Shown here piece after piece: positions 26,160-34,141 of a stretch of 64,000 nt of DNA. The notes under the pieces were generated by a model. It made no database searches and had not been told where the DNA came from. It worked only from the letters and a program-made list of their open reading frames with translations. A program made the translations under genes and the position numbers. Source of the DNA: TA-21 sp035620895 (GTDB lineage: Archaea; Thermoproteota; Nitrososphaeria; Nitrososphaerales; Nitrososphaeraceae); contig DASPFY010000042.1 of assembly GCA_035620895.1 (NCBI GenBank), forward strand, positions 1 through 64,000. The letters are read 5' to 3'. The first letter of the stretch is position 1, and each line of letters opens with the position of its first letter.

Positions 26160-26504
26160 GCCTATTGGCTTCTGAACGAATCCATCTATGATTCTCTTTT
26201 TAGTATATTCCAGAAGTAGATTATCATCTATTGTAAATGCCGCAGTTATTAATATCGTTCTTACAAGTCGATTAGATTCTTTTATATTTTTCAACAACTT
26301 GATACCATCCGAACCAGGGATTTTAAAATCACATATTACTAAGACATAGGCATAATCATACTTTTGAAAATGTTCTAGGGCCAAAATAGGATCTGTAAAA
26401 TCAACTACAGTGATTCCGGTGTACCCTTTTACTGCCTCGCGAAAAAACAGGGTTGTATTCGGGTCATCATCTATTATACATACAATTCTATTGTTAGCGA
26501 TCAT
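26088..26504 (-). CDS. Stand-alone response-regulator receiver domain
   Basis: 138 residues from the ATG at 26504 (another ATG at 26543 adds 13). CheY-like features: acidic pocket IVCIIDDDPNT, phosphorylatable Asp in YVLVICDFKIPGSDG, Thr in ILITAAF, and Lys in VQKPIGLYDF. There is no output domain. Thaumarchaea carry many orphan receivers; the partner kinase is not adjacent. Its 3' end overlaps the integrase remnant on the other strand. Confidence 0.88.
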   Translation of the reverse strand: MIANNRIVCIIDDDPNTTLFFREAVKGYTGITVVDFTDPILALEHFQKYDYAYVLVICDFKIPGSDGIKLLKNIKESNRLVRTILITAAFTIDDNLLLEYTKKRIIDGFVQKPIGLYDFLKEVETQLSYYENQKKFPS

Positions 26505-26723
26505 TGCAACATTAAACCGGTATTGTCCTAAGCATAGGTTCAATCTAGACTGTTTATAAAGACAAGTAGTTAAGTATCATTGATAATATGGAGCAACAAA
26601 TCCCATCTCATCGGTAAGGTGTTTGGAAGAATAATAACCCTCATGTAAGTAGGTAAATTTCATTAGTTAAGACTGAAATTTCTTTATGAATATTTTATAC
26701 GATTCTAGCAGATAGAAACAAAT

Positions 26724-26846
26724 TCAATACTGCACGGTCTTTGATTTTATCTCTTGGAAGGTTTTGATCACGACAAATAGGACCATGCCAAATAGGCCCA
26801 TTGACGCGCCTACGACAACAAACATCAGTGCGGTGGTTGATTCCAT
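26724..26846 (-). CDS. Tiny single-pass membrane protein (40 aa)
   Basis: ATG at 26846 to TGA at 26724. The 40 residues comprise a short polar start (MESTTAL), one hydrophobic helix rich in Val, Gly and Met (MFVVVGASMGLFGMVLFVVI) and a polar C-terminus (KTFQEIKSKTVQY). The clean membrane-helix design and good codons support a real gene. Function unknown; small subunits of respiratory complexes look like this. Confidence 0.6.
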   Translation of the reverse strand: MESTTALMFVVVGASMGLFGMVLFVVIKTFQEIKSKTVQY

Positions 26847-26889
26847 GTCGTAATCTGTGATACAAATTAAATAAAGGTTAGAAAGCGCC

Positions 26890-26920
26890 GGTGGGTTTGA
26901 AGTTGAAGCGGTAACCCACC
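26890..26920. repeat. Inverted repeat / hairpin GGTGGGTT-AACCCACC
   Basis: Perfect 8-bp arms (26890-26897 and 26913-26920) enclose a 15-nt loop. The right arm continues as AACCCACCAG, sharing CCCACCAG with the two elements at 26963-27023 and 28578-28630. Confidence 0.6.
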
Positions 26921-26962
26921 AGCAAACGTTCGACGGTTGCGTTAGTTGTGCAAGTACAACAG

Positions 26963-27023
26963 ATTATAAAATAATTTAAAACTGGTGAACCGCATCATGC
27001 TAATGGAGGCTTGGCCCACCAGT
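26963..27023. repeat. TATA/stem-loop element, copy A
   Basis: Starts with TTATAAAATAATTTAAAACT, then arms ACTGGTG (26981-26987) and CACCAGT (27017-27023), with GGAGG in the loop region. It aligns with copy B at 28578-28630 over the TATA segment, the GGAGG and the CCCACCAGTC end. The strand of action is probably +, given the TATA sequence. Could be a promoter with an operator palindrome or the start of a small RNA. Confidence 0.55.
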
Positions 27024-27250
27024 CATGAGTTTTTCGTTAAGTATGTTATGGTCATCAAATTATAAAAAAGTTAAACCCTAATAGGTGGAAGAATTGGGTG
27101 AACAAAATCAATCCTACCCTCCCATTAAGCCTTTTAAAAGAAGGAATATAATTATGACAAAATGAGAAATTTTTAAGGGAATATAATGAATCAAATGACC
27201 TTTTTGCCATTTTGTAAATGCATAAATCCCTTTCTTAGAAATAACATTCT

Positions 27251-27505
27251 GTGACACTTTCCAAGAAACTTAATTCAATTGATTCGGACGATATAATCGT
27301 ACTTGTTATGGGATCTACTTTTTCTCTCATTGCTTTTGGTTTCTTTTATGATTCTACTATTCAGTCACTAAAGACCATGAGTAGTGCTGTAGAATTTCGG
27401 ACGCCCGATCTTGGAATATGGCTTTGTATTGCTTTTTTTGCAATGGGGTTGTCCTTTTTTACTTTTTATATTGCTTCGGTGTTAAGAAAGCGATTTATAA
27501 TTTAG
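27251..27505 (+). CDS. Small membrane protein, two helices
   Basis: 84 residues from a GTG at 27251: a polar start, helix IIVLVMGSTFSLIAFGFFY, a short extracytoplasmic loop, helix LGIWLCIAFFAMGLSFFTFY and a basic end (LRKRFII). No family recognised. It is surrounded by other tiny genes and the stem-loop elements. Confidence 0.55.
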   Translation: MTLSKKLNSIDSDDIIVLVMGSTFSLIAFGFFYDSTIQSLKTMSSAVEFRTPDLGIWLCIAFFAMGLSFFTFYIASVLRKRFII

Positions 27506-27642
27506 AATATTAAAAAGGAAAGTACTTTCATTTTCGCTATTGAGCGCAAGTTGTCCTCCCATCAATCCGCGAAGACGGAAATAAATATTCGTGAATAGAT
27601 AATAAAAAATTTACTTTATGGATATCAGAGACTCAGTTTACT

Positions 27643-27918
27643 TCAATAAATTTCATCGAATTCCTCTTCTTCAATATTCTCCTCTCCCCCCTCGTAGAGA
27701 TCGCCTTCGAATTCCTCTCGTTCCTCTATGCCCTTGGAAGGGAGATCGGCCTCGCTAGCAGAACTACATACGGGACATTTGAATTCTGTTATCTGTCCTT
27801 CGAGATCTAAAGGGAATTCTTTTTTGAAAACTTCGTCGCATTTTGGACTCACTAAGGTTGCTTGAATGTTCTCGTTGCCGAATTTGTGTGACTGCAATAG
27901 GTACAGGGTCTTTGTCAT
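27643..27918 (-). CDS. Small acidic protein with one CxxC
   Basis: 91 residues. An N-terminal beta-rich part with VSPKCDEVFKKEF and a CPVCSS near 48 could bind zinc; the last 30 residues are extremely acidic (EEREEFEGDLYEGGEENIEEEEFDEIY, in parts). Such zinc-knuckle plus acidic-tail proteins often bind other proteins. Function unknown. Confidence 0.6.
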   Translation of the reverse strand: MTKTLYLLQSHKFGNENIQATLVSPKCDEVFKKEFPLDLEGQITEFKCPVCSSASEADLPSKGIEEREEFEGDLYEGGEENIEEEEFDEIY

Positions 27919-28064
27919 TCTTCTTACCTTATTGCACTTATTCTTTATAATGATTATAAGAATATGACTTACCTAAGTTTACTTGCTCGAATTAGATACT
28001 CGTACTAGAAATTTTATAGATTCTTAGTCCGTCACACTGTGCCTACCTTTGAATTTTTCGTAGA

Positions 28065-28193
28065 CTATAACTTGTTTATTTTGTTACTACAAACTTGATA
28101 GATGACCCAATCCAATATTCTTAATTCACTGTGCAATTTATCGGATTCAAAGAAATCGTGTATTTGATTTTTTGTCAATACAACATTATTCAT
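28065..28193 (-). CDS. Possible tiny protein overlapping the zinc-ribbon gene
   Basis: ATG at 28193 overlaps the end of the zinc-ribbon gene by 8 bp. The 42 residues (start MNNVVLTKNQIHDFF, end LDWVIYQVCSNKINKL) look helical and protein-like. Overlap suggests coupled translation. No family recognised; chance cannot be excluded. Confidence 0.4.
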   Translation of the reverse strand: MNNVVLTKNQIHDFFESDKLHSELRILDWVIYQVCSNKINKL

Positions 28194-28332
28194 TCTTATT
28201 CTCCTGTCTCTCCAGTCTCCTCACTCTGTGATCGAGATCTCTAAGATGACATCCAAAGCATTTGAATTCGTCCGTATCGGTGTTGAGATTGTATAGTTCT
28301 TTTACTTCCGAACTGCATACAGGACATTTCAT
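28186..28332 (-). CDS. Tiny zinc-ribbon protein (48 aa)
   Basis: ATG at 28332. CPVC at residues 3-6 and CFGC at 25-28 form a complete zinc ribbon, followed by a basic helix (HLRDLDHRVRRLERQENKNE). Small ribbon proteins like this bind nucleic acids or other proteins. It is separated from the 27643-27918 gene, whose CPVCSS motif is similar, so the two may be related. Confidence 0.65.
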   Translation of the reverse strand: MKCPVCSSEVKELYNLNTDTDEFKCFGCHLRDLDHRVRRLERQENKNE

Positions 28333-28859
28333 TTCTTATTCTAAATATTGAAACTTGAAGCATAAAATTCTTGTCTAAATGACCTCCATTTTCTTTTTTC
28401 CATTTCTGCTGCTATCGATATGAAGGTACAGTTCTGCCCCTATTCATTACTTGAACTCAATTCACCAATTGAATTGTTTAAAATAAGCAACTGGTAGGAA
28501 GAATCATAGTCTAGAACTCATATCCCGCCAGAGTATTCGGATTACGGAATTATGTCAATTACAAATGCACGGCAAGTTATAAAATAGTTCAAACTGGTGG
28601 GATAAAACCAGACAGGAGGATCCCACCAGTCCTCTTTGCATGATGAGATTTAAGACTGCAAGATGTGTTGCGATCAAGTATAAGAATTTGACTTAACCGA
28701 GTTATTTCGATAAACAAAAGTCTAATTTTTTCAGTTGCTTGTAATGTCAAATTCAATCTACAGTAGAATCAGATGAATCAGCAATTTCATTTTTTTATTA
28801 AAACATTTTTATAAATGTCTTAACGATAATTAAAATTGAACAGCATTTAATCTACAATA
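28333..28859. other. Intergenic region holding element copy B
   Basis: 527 bp with no convincing gene. It contains the perfect 10-bp inverted repeat element at 28578-28630. The remaining sequence is AT-rich with a TATA-like run near 28805-28815 serving the gene at 28860. Confidence 0.4.
28578..28630. repeat. TATA/stem-loop element, copy B
   Basis: TTATAAAATAGTTCAAACTG followed by perfect 10-bp arms ACTGGTGGGA (28593-28602) and TCCCACCAGT (28621-28630) around an 18-nt loop with GGAGGA. It matches copy A at 26963-27023. The left arm starts about 12 bp after the TATA core, so the arms would straddle the expected transcription start, as an operator would. Confidence 0.6.
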
Positions 28860-29219
28860 ATGGGACAAAACGGCATCATCATTAGTTTTGACAAGAAAGA
28901 AATCAAAGCAAGAGAAGAACTCGAAGGAGTAATAAAAATTAACTATCCTGGCAGGTTCGATAGCGTTGTAATAAATTCGCAGATAGAAAATACTAGTGAA
29001 ATTTTTAGTTTCATAAAACTCAACGATAAAAAAATTAATTATGCGTACGCAAGAATGCCCATACTAAGACATGATATAGAGGATCCAAATGAAATTAAGT
29101 TTACAGTAATCACGGAACACGTGCCCCAAGTAAATTCAAACGTGAAATTCAGAGCATCTATAATTCAAGAACATAAGGAAGTTGCCAACGACGTTGCATT
29201 CCTTAAAATAGTACCATGA
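28860..29219 (+). CDS. Hypothetical beta-sandwich protein
   Basis: 119 residues with alternating beta-strand pattern (GIIISFDKKEIKAREELEGVIKI, in parts: IIISFDKKEIKAREELEG and VVINSQIENTSEIFSF), reminiscent of an arrestin-like or Ig-like sandwich. No signal peptide, cytoplasmic. No family is recognised with confidence. ATG start at 28860 lies about 50 bp after a TATA-like run. Confidence 0.6.
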   Translation: MGQNGIIISFDKKEIKAREELEGVIKINYPGRFDSVVINSQIENTSEIFSFIKLNDKKINYAYARMPILRHDIEDPNEIKFTVITEHVPQVNSNVKFRASIIQEHKEVANDVAFLKIVP

Positions 29220-29326
29220 ATTAAAATGCCAATGGTTAACGCAAATATTTAGCAAATTTAAATTATAGAATTTGCTGAATCCTAATCTCTAGAAGGTAAA
29301 GGGTATAAGAAATGTATTATAAAAAG

Positions 29327-29788
29327 TTAGGCGAAGCTCTTTACAATTATTACCTTACCTGTCATCCATGGATGGGGTTCGCAATGATATGGATATTCTC
29401 CATCTTTAGTAAACGTAAATTCGTATGTTTGTTGAGGGAGTATTAGACCCCCGGTATCTATTGAATTAAAGGGGCCACTTATCTGATCACTATATTGATT
29501 ATCAGTAGTAACAGTATGTGCTGTAGTGTCTCCGTTAGTCCAAATTATTTTGTTGCTAATACCTAATGTTCCCCTTATTTCCTTCGGATCAAAGTTTTTC
29601 TGCTGCGACGGCAGAGATGAGCCTTCTATGATAGATACTTTCACTGGTTCTGAGGGATTCAGAACCTCCTCGGGTAATTGTGGCTTGGCATTTGCTTCTG
29701 GAGTATAAACAAATTGATAATAACTCATACTTGCGGTTACCGTAATAATAAATGCAATGATACTGATTCCTGCAGCGTGATTATTCAT
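29327..29788 (-). CDS. Exported cupredoxin (plastocyanin-like)
   Basis: 153 residues with an N-terminal signal/anchor (ISIIAFIITVTASMSYYQFVY). The copper site is complete: His in GDTTAHTVTTD (about 111) and Cys, His and Met in YPYHCEPHPWMTGKVIIV (about 135-147). Small blue copper proteins replace cytochrome c as electron carriers in ammonia-oxidising archaea. It lies downstream of cytochrome b and Rieske genes on the same strand (127 bp gap), fitting an electron acceptor for that complex. Confidence 0.9.
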   Translation of the reverse strand: MNNHAAGISIIAFIITVTASMSYYQFVYTPEANAKPQLPEEVLNPSEPVKVSIIEGSSLPSQQKNFDPKEIRGTLGISNKIIWTNGDTTAHTVTTDNQYSDQISGPFNSIDTGGLILPQQTYEFTFTKDGEYPYHCEPHPWMTGKVIIVKSFA

Positions 29789-29914
29789 TTGTCATCTGTT
29801 TTAATTTGACGAATATATATAATATTAAGATTAGTCATCCTTTGGAGATCAAGTGGATTGGTATTTGACGTATTAATATCATACCTATTTTGTAATTGTG
29901 AATTCAACGACGTC

Positions 29915-31525
29915 CTATTTTTTTTCATCAGTAACTAATTTTTGTTCACTATGGACATTAGCGGATTCAGTTTTATTTACAGACTGGACTGACTGTGACG
30001 ATGGTGCACTGCCCTTCGCAGAGGGAGCCAATGTTTTTTCTTTAGCCGCTGAATCTCCAAGCACCTTTGTATTTGCAGCAATTTGAGGAGCCTCTTGACC
30101 TCCTGGCTGTGTCAATGAAGGCGGCTTTGCTTTCGCAGGCATTGGGGGAATAGTTGGCCTTGGTGGAGGTGCTTTTTGCATGGATTTACCATGTCTGAAT
30201 ATATGAAACATTCCAGCAAAAACAAGCATCATGATACCTATGATAAAGAGAGAGTAGTTTTTCATTCCATTCAGAACTGCGTAATATGCAGCGATATTAA
30301 GATAAACTTGGAATGCTAACAAAGCCACAAATATTGCATAGATCCATTTTTCCGTTAAATTTATTGAGCTTTTGGCTGTTGGTTTTTTTGGTTGAATCTT
30401 TGCATTTGCTTCTGCATTTTTTGCTAATTTAATCATCATATATGTGAATCCGAACGACAATGGCACGAGCAAAATCATGACCAAATAGAGGAAAACAGGA
30501 TCTATTACAAGTCTTTCTAGTAACGATTTGGTTCTATCAGGATCTATGTAGAAGCCCCAGTATGTTGTTACTATGATCTGGGCCAAACTTGTAATTCCTA
30601 TTGCAGTTATGATTGGCCTATCTTTCCATGAAAATTTCTTGTACCTGTCGATAAACGGTATTATAAGCAATGCAAAAATGAACAAGCCTGGCCAAGCCAC
30701 ACCCGTCGTAAATTTATCATATGCACTTCGCAGGAATGCATAGAGACCGGTCAAATACCATTCAGGTACTGTGATACCAGGAGGAACATTAGGATCGAAC
30801 TTCAATCCCATATCCACTGGAAATACTCCTCCCGTTAGCATAATCGCACCTGTTATTGCCATTACCATTGGAATATCAAAAACCAAGAACCTAGGGAAGT
30901 GTACAACCATTAGACCCAACATTGCAATAGGTAACAGGAACACATGAAATGCGTAAAACCTCAGTACAAAATCATGGAATCCTCCGCCAAAGAAGGCTTC
31001 TGTCATTTGTGGTCCCAATATCGGGATAGAATTAGTAAGCGAAGCCGCAATTGAAATGGCCAATTCAGCTCTTTCGCTGAAAATAATGTCATATCCCGTA
31101 AAGGCTTCTAATATTGTAAGCACACCTAGGATTATTCCTGTAACCCAGAGTATTTCGTTTCTAATCTTGTACCTGCCACTAAAATACTGATAGTACATAT
31201 GCAGTAACGCTACCATCACCATTGCATTTGACGCATGGTAGTGAATGTTTCTCAGATGAAAACCATATGGAATAACATCATTGATATTTTTTACACTATC
31301 CCATGCTCTATCTAGAATAGGCTCATAATAAAGCATGAGTAATGCCCCTGTAACTCCGAGAATTATGAAAATTACAAATGTGAGCATTCCTAAAAATCCA
31401 AGTGGACTTACAAACCTACTAGGGAATGTAAATTTGAGCGCCATAAAGATAGTCCGGTCTACTCCGGCGTATGTCCATCTAAAAAAACGAGTCAGACTAT
31501 TTTCTTTATGTAAGGAAACGCCCAT
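29915..31525 (-). CDS. Cytochrome b of the Rieske/cytochrome b complex
   Basis: 536 residues. Heme-ligating histidines lie in helix B (RNIHYHASNAMVMVALLHMYYQY) and helix D (FHDFVLRFYAFHVFLLP and VVHFPRF). PEWYLTGLYAFLRSAYDK marks the quinol-site PEWY of the subunit IV half, so both halves are in one chain. The last 100 residues are an added Pro/Ala/Lys-rich tail after a final helix. The gene overlaps the Rieske gene by 20 bp. Functions in quinol oxidation coupled to proton translocation, passing electrons to cupredoxins. Confidence 0.93.
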   Translation of the reverse strand: MGVSLHKENSLTRFFRWTYAGVDRTIFMALKFTFPSRFVSPLGFLGMLTFVIFIILGVTGALLMLYYEPILDRAWDSVKNINDVIPYGFHLRNIHYHASNAMVMVALLHMYYQYFSGRYKIRNEILWVTGIILGVLTILEAFTGYDIIFSERAELAISIAASLTNSIPILGPQMTEAFFGGGFHDFVLRFYAFHVFLLPIAMLGLMVVHFPRFLVFDIPMVMAITGAIMLTGGVFPVDMGLKFDPNVPPGITVPEWYLTGLYAFLRSAYDKFTTGVAWPGLFIFALLIIPFIDRYKKFSWKDRPIITAIGITSLAQIIVTTYWGFYIDPDRTKSLLERLVIDPVFLYLVMILLVPLSFGFTYMMIKLAKNAEANAKIQPKKPTAKSSINLTEKWIYAIFVALLAFQVYLNIAAYYAVLNGMKNYSLFIIGIMMLVFAGMFHIFRHGKSMQKAPPPRPTIPPMPAKAKPPSLTQPGGQEAPQIAANTKVLGDSAAKEKTLAPSAKGSAPSSQSVQSVNKTESANVHSEQKLVTDEKK

Positions 31526-32117
31526 ATCCCACTACCCCATTACCATTAGGACTCCAATTCGGAGGTTTGATCCATACGTTACCATCAGAAGTAATCTCTA
31601 AATCTAACATAGGTAATACATTAGAAGGAGGAGCCTGCAATGATGCAGGACCTGCAAATGCTTTACCATTAAGAGGATCATACATGCTTCCATGGCATGG
31701 ACACTCACCTCTTTTTCTTCCATCTTGTGGCCAATATTTCCATAGACACCAAAGATGAAGACAAACCATACTATACATTCTGAAGGCAGATACGTCGTTC
31801 TTTTTCCCTCCTAGTTCTTCAGGCAATCTAATAAATTGCCAAGTTCGAAAGGCTTCCTTATTTAATACTGGATCATCTGTTTTAGGAAAAATGACAGCTT
31901 CTGCATGATTAACAGGAAAGCTATTAACATTGGCTTGAGAACCATCGGGGAGTTCCACCATTTGTCTTTCAGTTGATTGCTGTTTTGGAGGTGGAAGAAA
32001 TTTTCCCCAGTCTGCAAAAACTGCGAAAGTCATAACCGTACCTGCAGCAGCCATTAATTTTATAAAATCACGTCTTGATACTTTACCTCCACTTTTCGGA
32101 GAAGGCCGCTGAGCCAT
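31506..32117 (-). CDS. Rieske iron-sulfur protein
   Basis: 203 residues. A twin-arginine signal is present (SRRDFIKLMAAAGTVMTFAVF). The 2Fe-2S site is CLHLWC (about 120-125) and CPCHGSMYD (about 140-148), the two loops of a Rieske protein. Upstream of and overlapping cytochrome b, so they form one transcript. The protein would be anchored by its N-terminal helix on the outer side of the membrane. Confidence 0.93.
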   Translation of the reverse strand: MAQRPSPKSGGKVSRRDFIKLMAAAGTVMTFAVFADWGKFLPPPKQQSTERQMVELPDGSQANVNSFPVNHAEAVIFPKTDDPVLNKEAFRTWQFIRLPEELGGKKNDVSAFRMYSMVCLHLWCLWKYWPQDGRKRGECPCHGSMYDPLNGKAFAGPASLQAPPSNVLPMLDLEITSDGNVWIKPPNWSPNGNGVVGYGRFLT

Positions 32118-32255
32118 ACAAACCTACAGACTCGAAATATATCATATAAACTTTTATTCACTGAACATTGTTTCTTTTTTGTAGGAAGTCAAATAATTTC
32201 CTAAAATCTGTTCTGGGTAGAGTAAATTGAACTGTAATAATTTTACTCGTCAGAT

Positions 32256-32669
32256 TTACAAATTTTCTAATTTTTTTAATTTCTTGTTGAACCTTTCTCT
32301 GAATTCTGGAACATTAATAATTACCCTTTCATGGAGTCCTTTGCCAATTTTTTCAATCATATCTACAGCTTCTACTTCAAAAGTCACGCTTCTATCATCA
32401 ACATTGATTACTTTAGCTTTTAACTTGACTTTTGTCCCAACGGGAGTTGCTTTCAAGTGTCTGACATTAACAAGAGTTCCTACTGAATCCCATTCTTCAT
32501 CTTGCAAAAATTCATCTTTCAACAACAATCTACAAGTTTCTTCCATTTCTGAGATCATGGATGGAGTTGAAAATACATTCTCCCCTTTCCACAAGAAGCT
32601 AGTAGTCTGTCCTACGTTTACTCTAATTTCTCTTTCCTTCGTAGCTCCATTGAGTACTTTTTTAATCAT
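32256..32669 (-). CDS. Hot-dog fold thioesterase-like protein
   Basis: 137 residues with the pattern of the FlK-type (fluoroacetyl-CoA thioesterase-like) hot-dog family: TTSFLWKGENVFSTPSMISEMEETC, EEWDSVGTLVNVRHLKATPVGTKVKLKA and HERVIINVPEF. These bind acyl-CoA; Glu and Thr in the SEMEETC region can be catalytic. The substrate is unknown. It ends 139 bp upstream of the Rieske gene start on the same strand. Confidence 0.8.
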   Translation of the reverse strand: MIKKVLNGATKEREIRVNVGQTTSFLWKGENVFSTPSMISEMEETCRLLLKDEFLQDEEWDSVGTLVNVRHLKATPVGTKVKLKAKVINVDDRSVTFEVEAVDMIEKIGKGLHERVIINVPEFRERFNKKLKKLENL

Positions 32670-32726
32670 GATGAAAAACCCGATTCTTTTGATATTTTAA
32701 TAAAAAGAAAAAAAGTCGGCGAGATA

Positions 32727-32858
32727 CTACTTTCTGTGTCGTACACCTGAGATTATTGCGTAAACTAACCCTACGGCTAATCCAAATGCAAGTGGTATCC
32801 ATACTCCGAAGCTTTCCATAGTCGCCGGTACTATTTGTTGAATTATGCTTTCGAACAT
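32727..32858 (-). CDS. Tiny single-pass membrane protein (43 aa)
   Basis: ATG at 32858 to TAG at 32727. Residues 1-18 (MFESIIQQIVPATMESFG) are amphipathic, then one helix (VWIPLAFGLAVGLVYAIIS) and a basic end GVRHRK. It precedes the thioesterase and Rieske/cytochrome b genes on the same strand, so it may be a small subunit of that complex or an unrelated membrane peptide. Good membrane topology signals support translation. Confidence 0.6.
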   Translation of the reverse strand: MFESIIQQIVPATMESFGVWIPLAFGLAVGLVYAIISGVRHRK

Positions 32859-33027
32859 TATTAAGTGTGGTATAAAAGTGATCAGTATATTAGATTTTCT
32901 CAAGCAATAAGGTATAGCTAGATTCTCTTAAATGTACAAGCCAAAATCTCGGCAATATCTTTAATCTGAGATACACTTGATGACTGTACGTTGCCCTTAA
33001 ATTACCCACAGACGGCTATTTGAAAAT

Positions 33028-33306
33028 ATGAAAATGCAGAAAGAGATGAAGAAATTCTGCCCAAAGTGTAAGAAGCACACCATACAATCAGTTGCCATAT
33101 ACAAGAAAGGCAAAGATAGAAAAACCGCAGAAGGTGCAAGAAGACATGCTGAAGATAAAAAAGGATATGGTGGACAAAAGTTTCCAGAGCTAAAGAGAAC
33201 TGCCAAAACGACAAAGAAAATTACTCTAAGGTATACTTGTAAAAATTGTCAACGTAAAACAATGAAAGAAGGTATGCGAATGCGGAAGTTGGAGATCCAA
33301 CCGTAG
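33028..33306 (+). CDS. rpl44e: 50S ribosomal protein L44e
   Basis: 92 residues. Begins MKMQKEMKKFCPKCKKHT, with a zinc ribbon formed by CPKC near 11-14 and CKNC near 72-75, and the basic RRHAEDKKGYGGQKFPELKR body typical of L44e (L42e in eukaryotes). It sits near the ribosomal E site. It is followed after about 13 bp by S27e, a conserved archaeal pair. Confidence 0.97.
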   Translation: MKMQKEMKKFCPKCKKHTIQSVAIYKKGKDRKTAEGARRHAEDKKGYGGQKFPELKRTAKTTKKITLRYTCKNCQRKTMKEGMRMRKLEIQP

Positions 33307-33319
33307 TTAGTGATGTGTG

Positions 33320-33517
33320 ATGAAAAAAGAAAATATCTTAATACCAAAACCAAAAAGCAACTTCTTATCTGTCCAATGCACCAGTTGCCAGGAAAAACAA
33401 GTTATTTTTTCCCATGCAACCATTGACATTAATTGCAAATCATGTGGAAATCCAATAGCAAAAAAAACTGGTGGAAAAGCAAGTATCTTGGGAGAAATCG
33501 TTAATACCCTTGATTAA
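33320..33517 (+). CDS. rps27e: 30S ribosomal protein S27e
   Basis: 65 residues from the ATG at 33320 (a GTG precedes it directly). Zinc ribbon CTSC and CKSC around residues 19-22 and 37-40, with LSVQCTSCQEKQVIFSHA and a terminal ILGEIVNTLD. Matches archaeal S27e in length and motifs. Its last bases overlap the end of the convergent cobY gene by 17 bp. Confidence 0.96.
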   Translation: MKKENILIPKPKSNFLSVQCTSCQEKQVIFSHATIDINCKSCGNPIAKKTGGKASILGEIVNTLD

Positions 33518-34139
33518 GCTTAGACTTTAGCAAGAAGAAATCTCTTTTTGTATTTATGTTGAAGGCGAGGTTTTTGTCATTCAAGATAATATAATGTTCT
33601 TTTACTATTTGTCCTGCTTGTATTTTGGATGAATTAAAAATTGTTATTCCGGAATGAAAGTATTCTTTGTTTCCTAGTTTTATTAATAAAGTTGGTACCA
33701 GACCCAATTTTACTATGAATTCCTTATCCATTACAATCGAAATAGAGTGTTTGTTTCCATTCCAGCTAGAAATTATTTTCCTAATAAGATTAGGAGTGAT
33801 TAATGGCATATCTGATGGCATTACAAAAACAATTGCAGGTACTAAATTTTCGAGAGTAGACATGAGATCAGTTGAGTATTCAATACCACTTGTTTCTAAA
33901 ACCTCAAGAAAGCCTTTATGATAGTAATCATGTTTTTTTAAAAAATTTAGTGTAGCTTTACTATTGCTACTTGCAGCTGCAATTATTTTATCAAACTGTT
34001 TAGAATTTTTCAAAGATAATAAAATGTGTTCAATAAATGGCTTATTATTAAATTCTAACATGGCTTTGTCTGAACAAAAGTCTTTTATTCTTTCGCCCTT
34101 ACCACCACACATGATCAAGGCATAAATAATTTGTGTCAT
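33501..34139 (-). CDS. cobY: Adenosylcobinamide-phosphate guanylyltransferase (CobY)
   Basis: 212 residues from the ATG at 34139 (MTQIIYALIMCGGKGERI); an ATG at 34187 adds 16 residues overlapping cobS and is unlikely. The CGGKGERI loop is the nucleotidyltransferase signature and DMPLI near 120 is the metal site. Archaea use CobY in place of the bacterial CobU. It transfers GMP from GTP to adenosylcobinamide phosphate. Last gene of the cobalamin operon, starting 2 bp after the cobS stop. Confidence 0.9.
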   Translation of the reverse strand: MTQIIYALIMCGGKGERIKDFCSDKAMLEFNNKPFIEHILLSLKNSKQFDKIIAAASSNSKATLNFLKKHDYYHKGFLEVLETSGIEYSTDLMSTLENLVPAIVFVMPSDMPLITPNLIRKIISSWNGNKHSISIVMDKEFIVKLGLVPTLLIKLGNKEYFHSGITIFNSSKIQAGQIVKEHYIILNDKNLAFNINTKRDFFLLKSKLNQGY

Positions 34140-34141
34140 TT

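Larger units (their letters stand above)
26847..27250. other. Intergenic region with stem-loops
   Basis: 404 bp with no gene longer than about 20 codons. It holds a strong hairpin at 26890-26920, a smaller one at 26922-26940 (GCAAACG / CGGTTGC with one mismatch) and the TATA/stem-loop element at 26963-27023. A non-coding RNA is possible. Confidence 0.45.

Noticed and set aside
26880..27040. tRNA-like stems
   Set aside because: Hairpins are present but there is no T-loop consensus or cloverleaf, so a tRNA is not supported.
32997..33214. Two reverse-strand frames over L44e
   Set aside because: Shadows of the L44e gene; Cys/Phe-rich nonsense composition.
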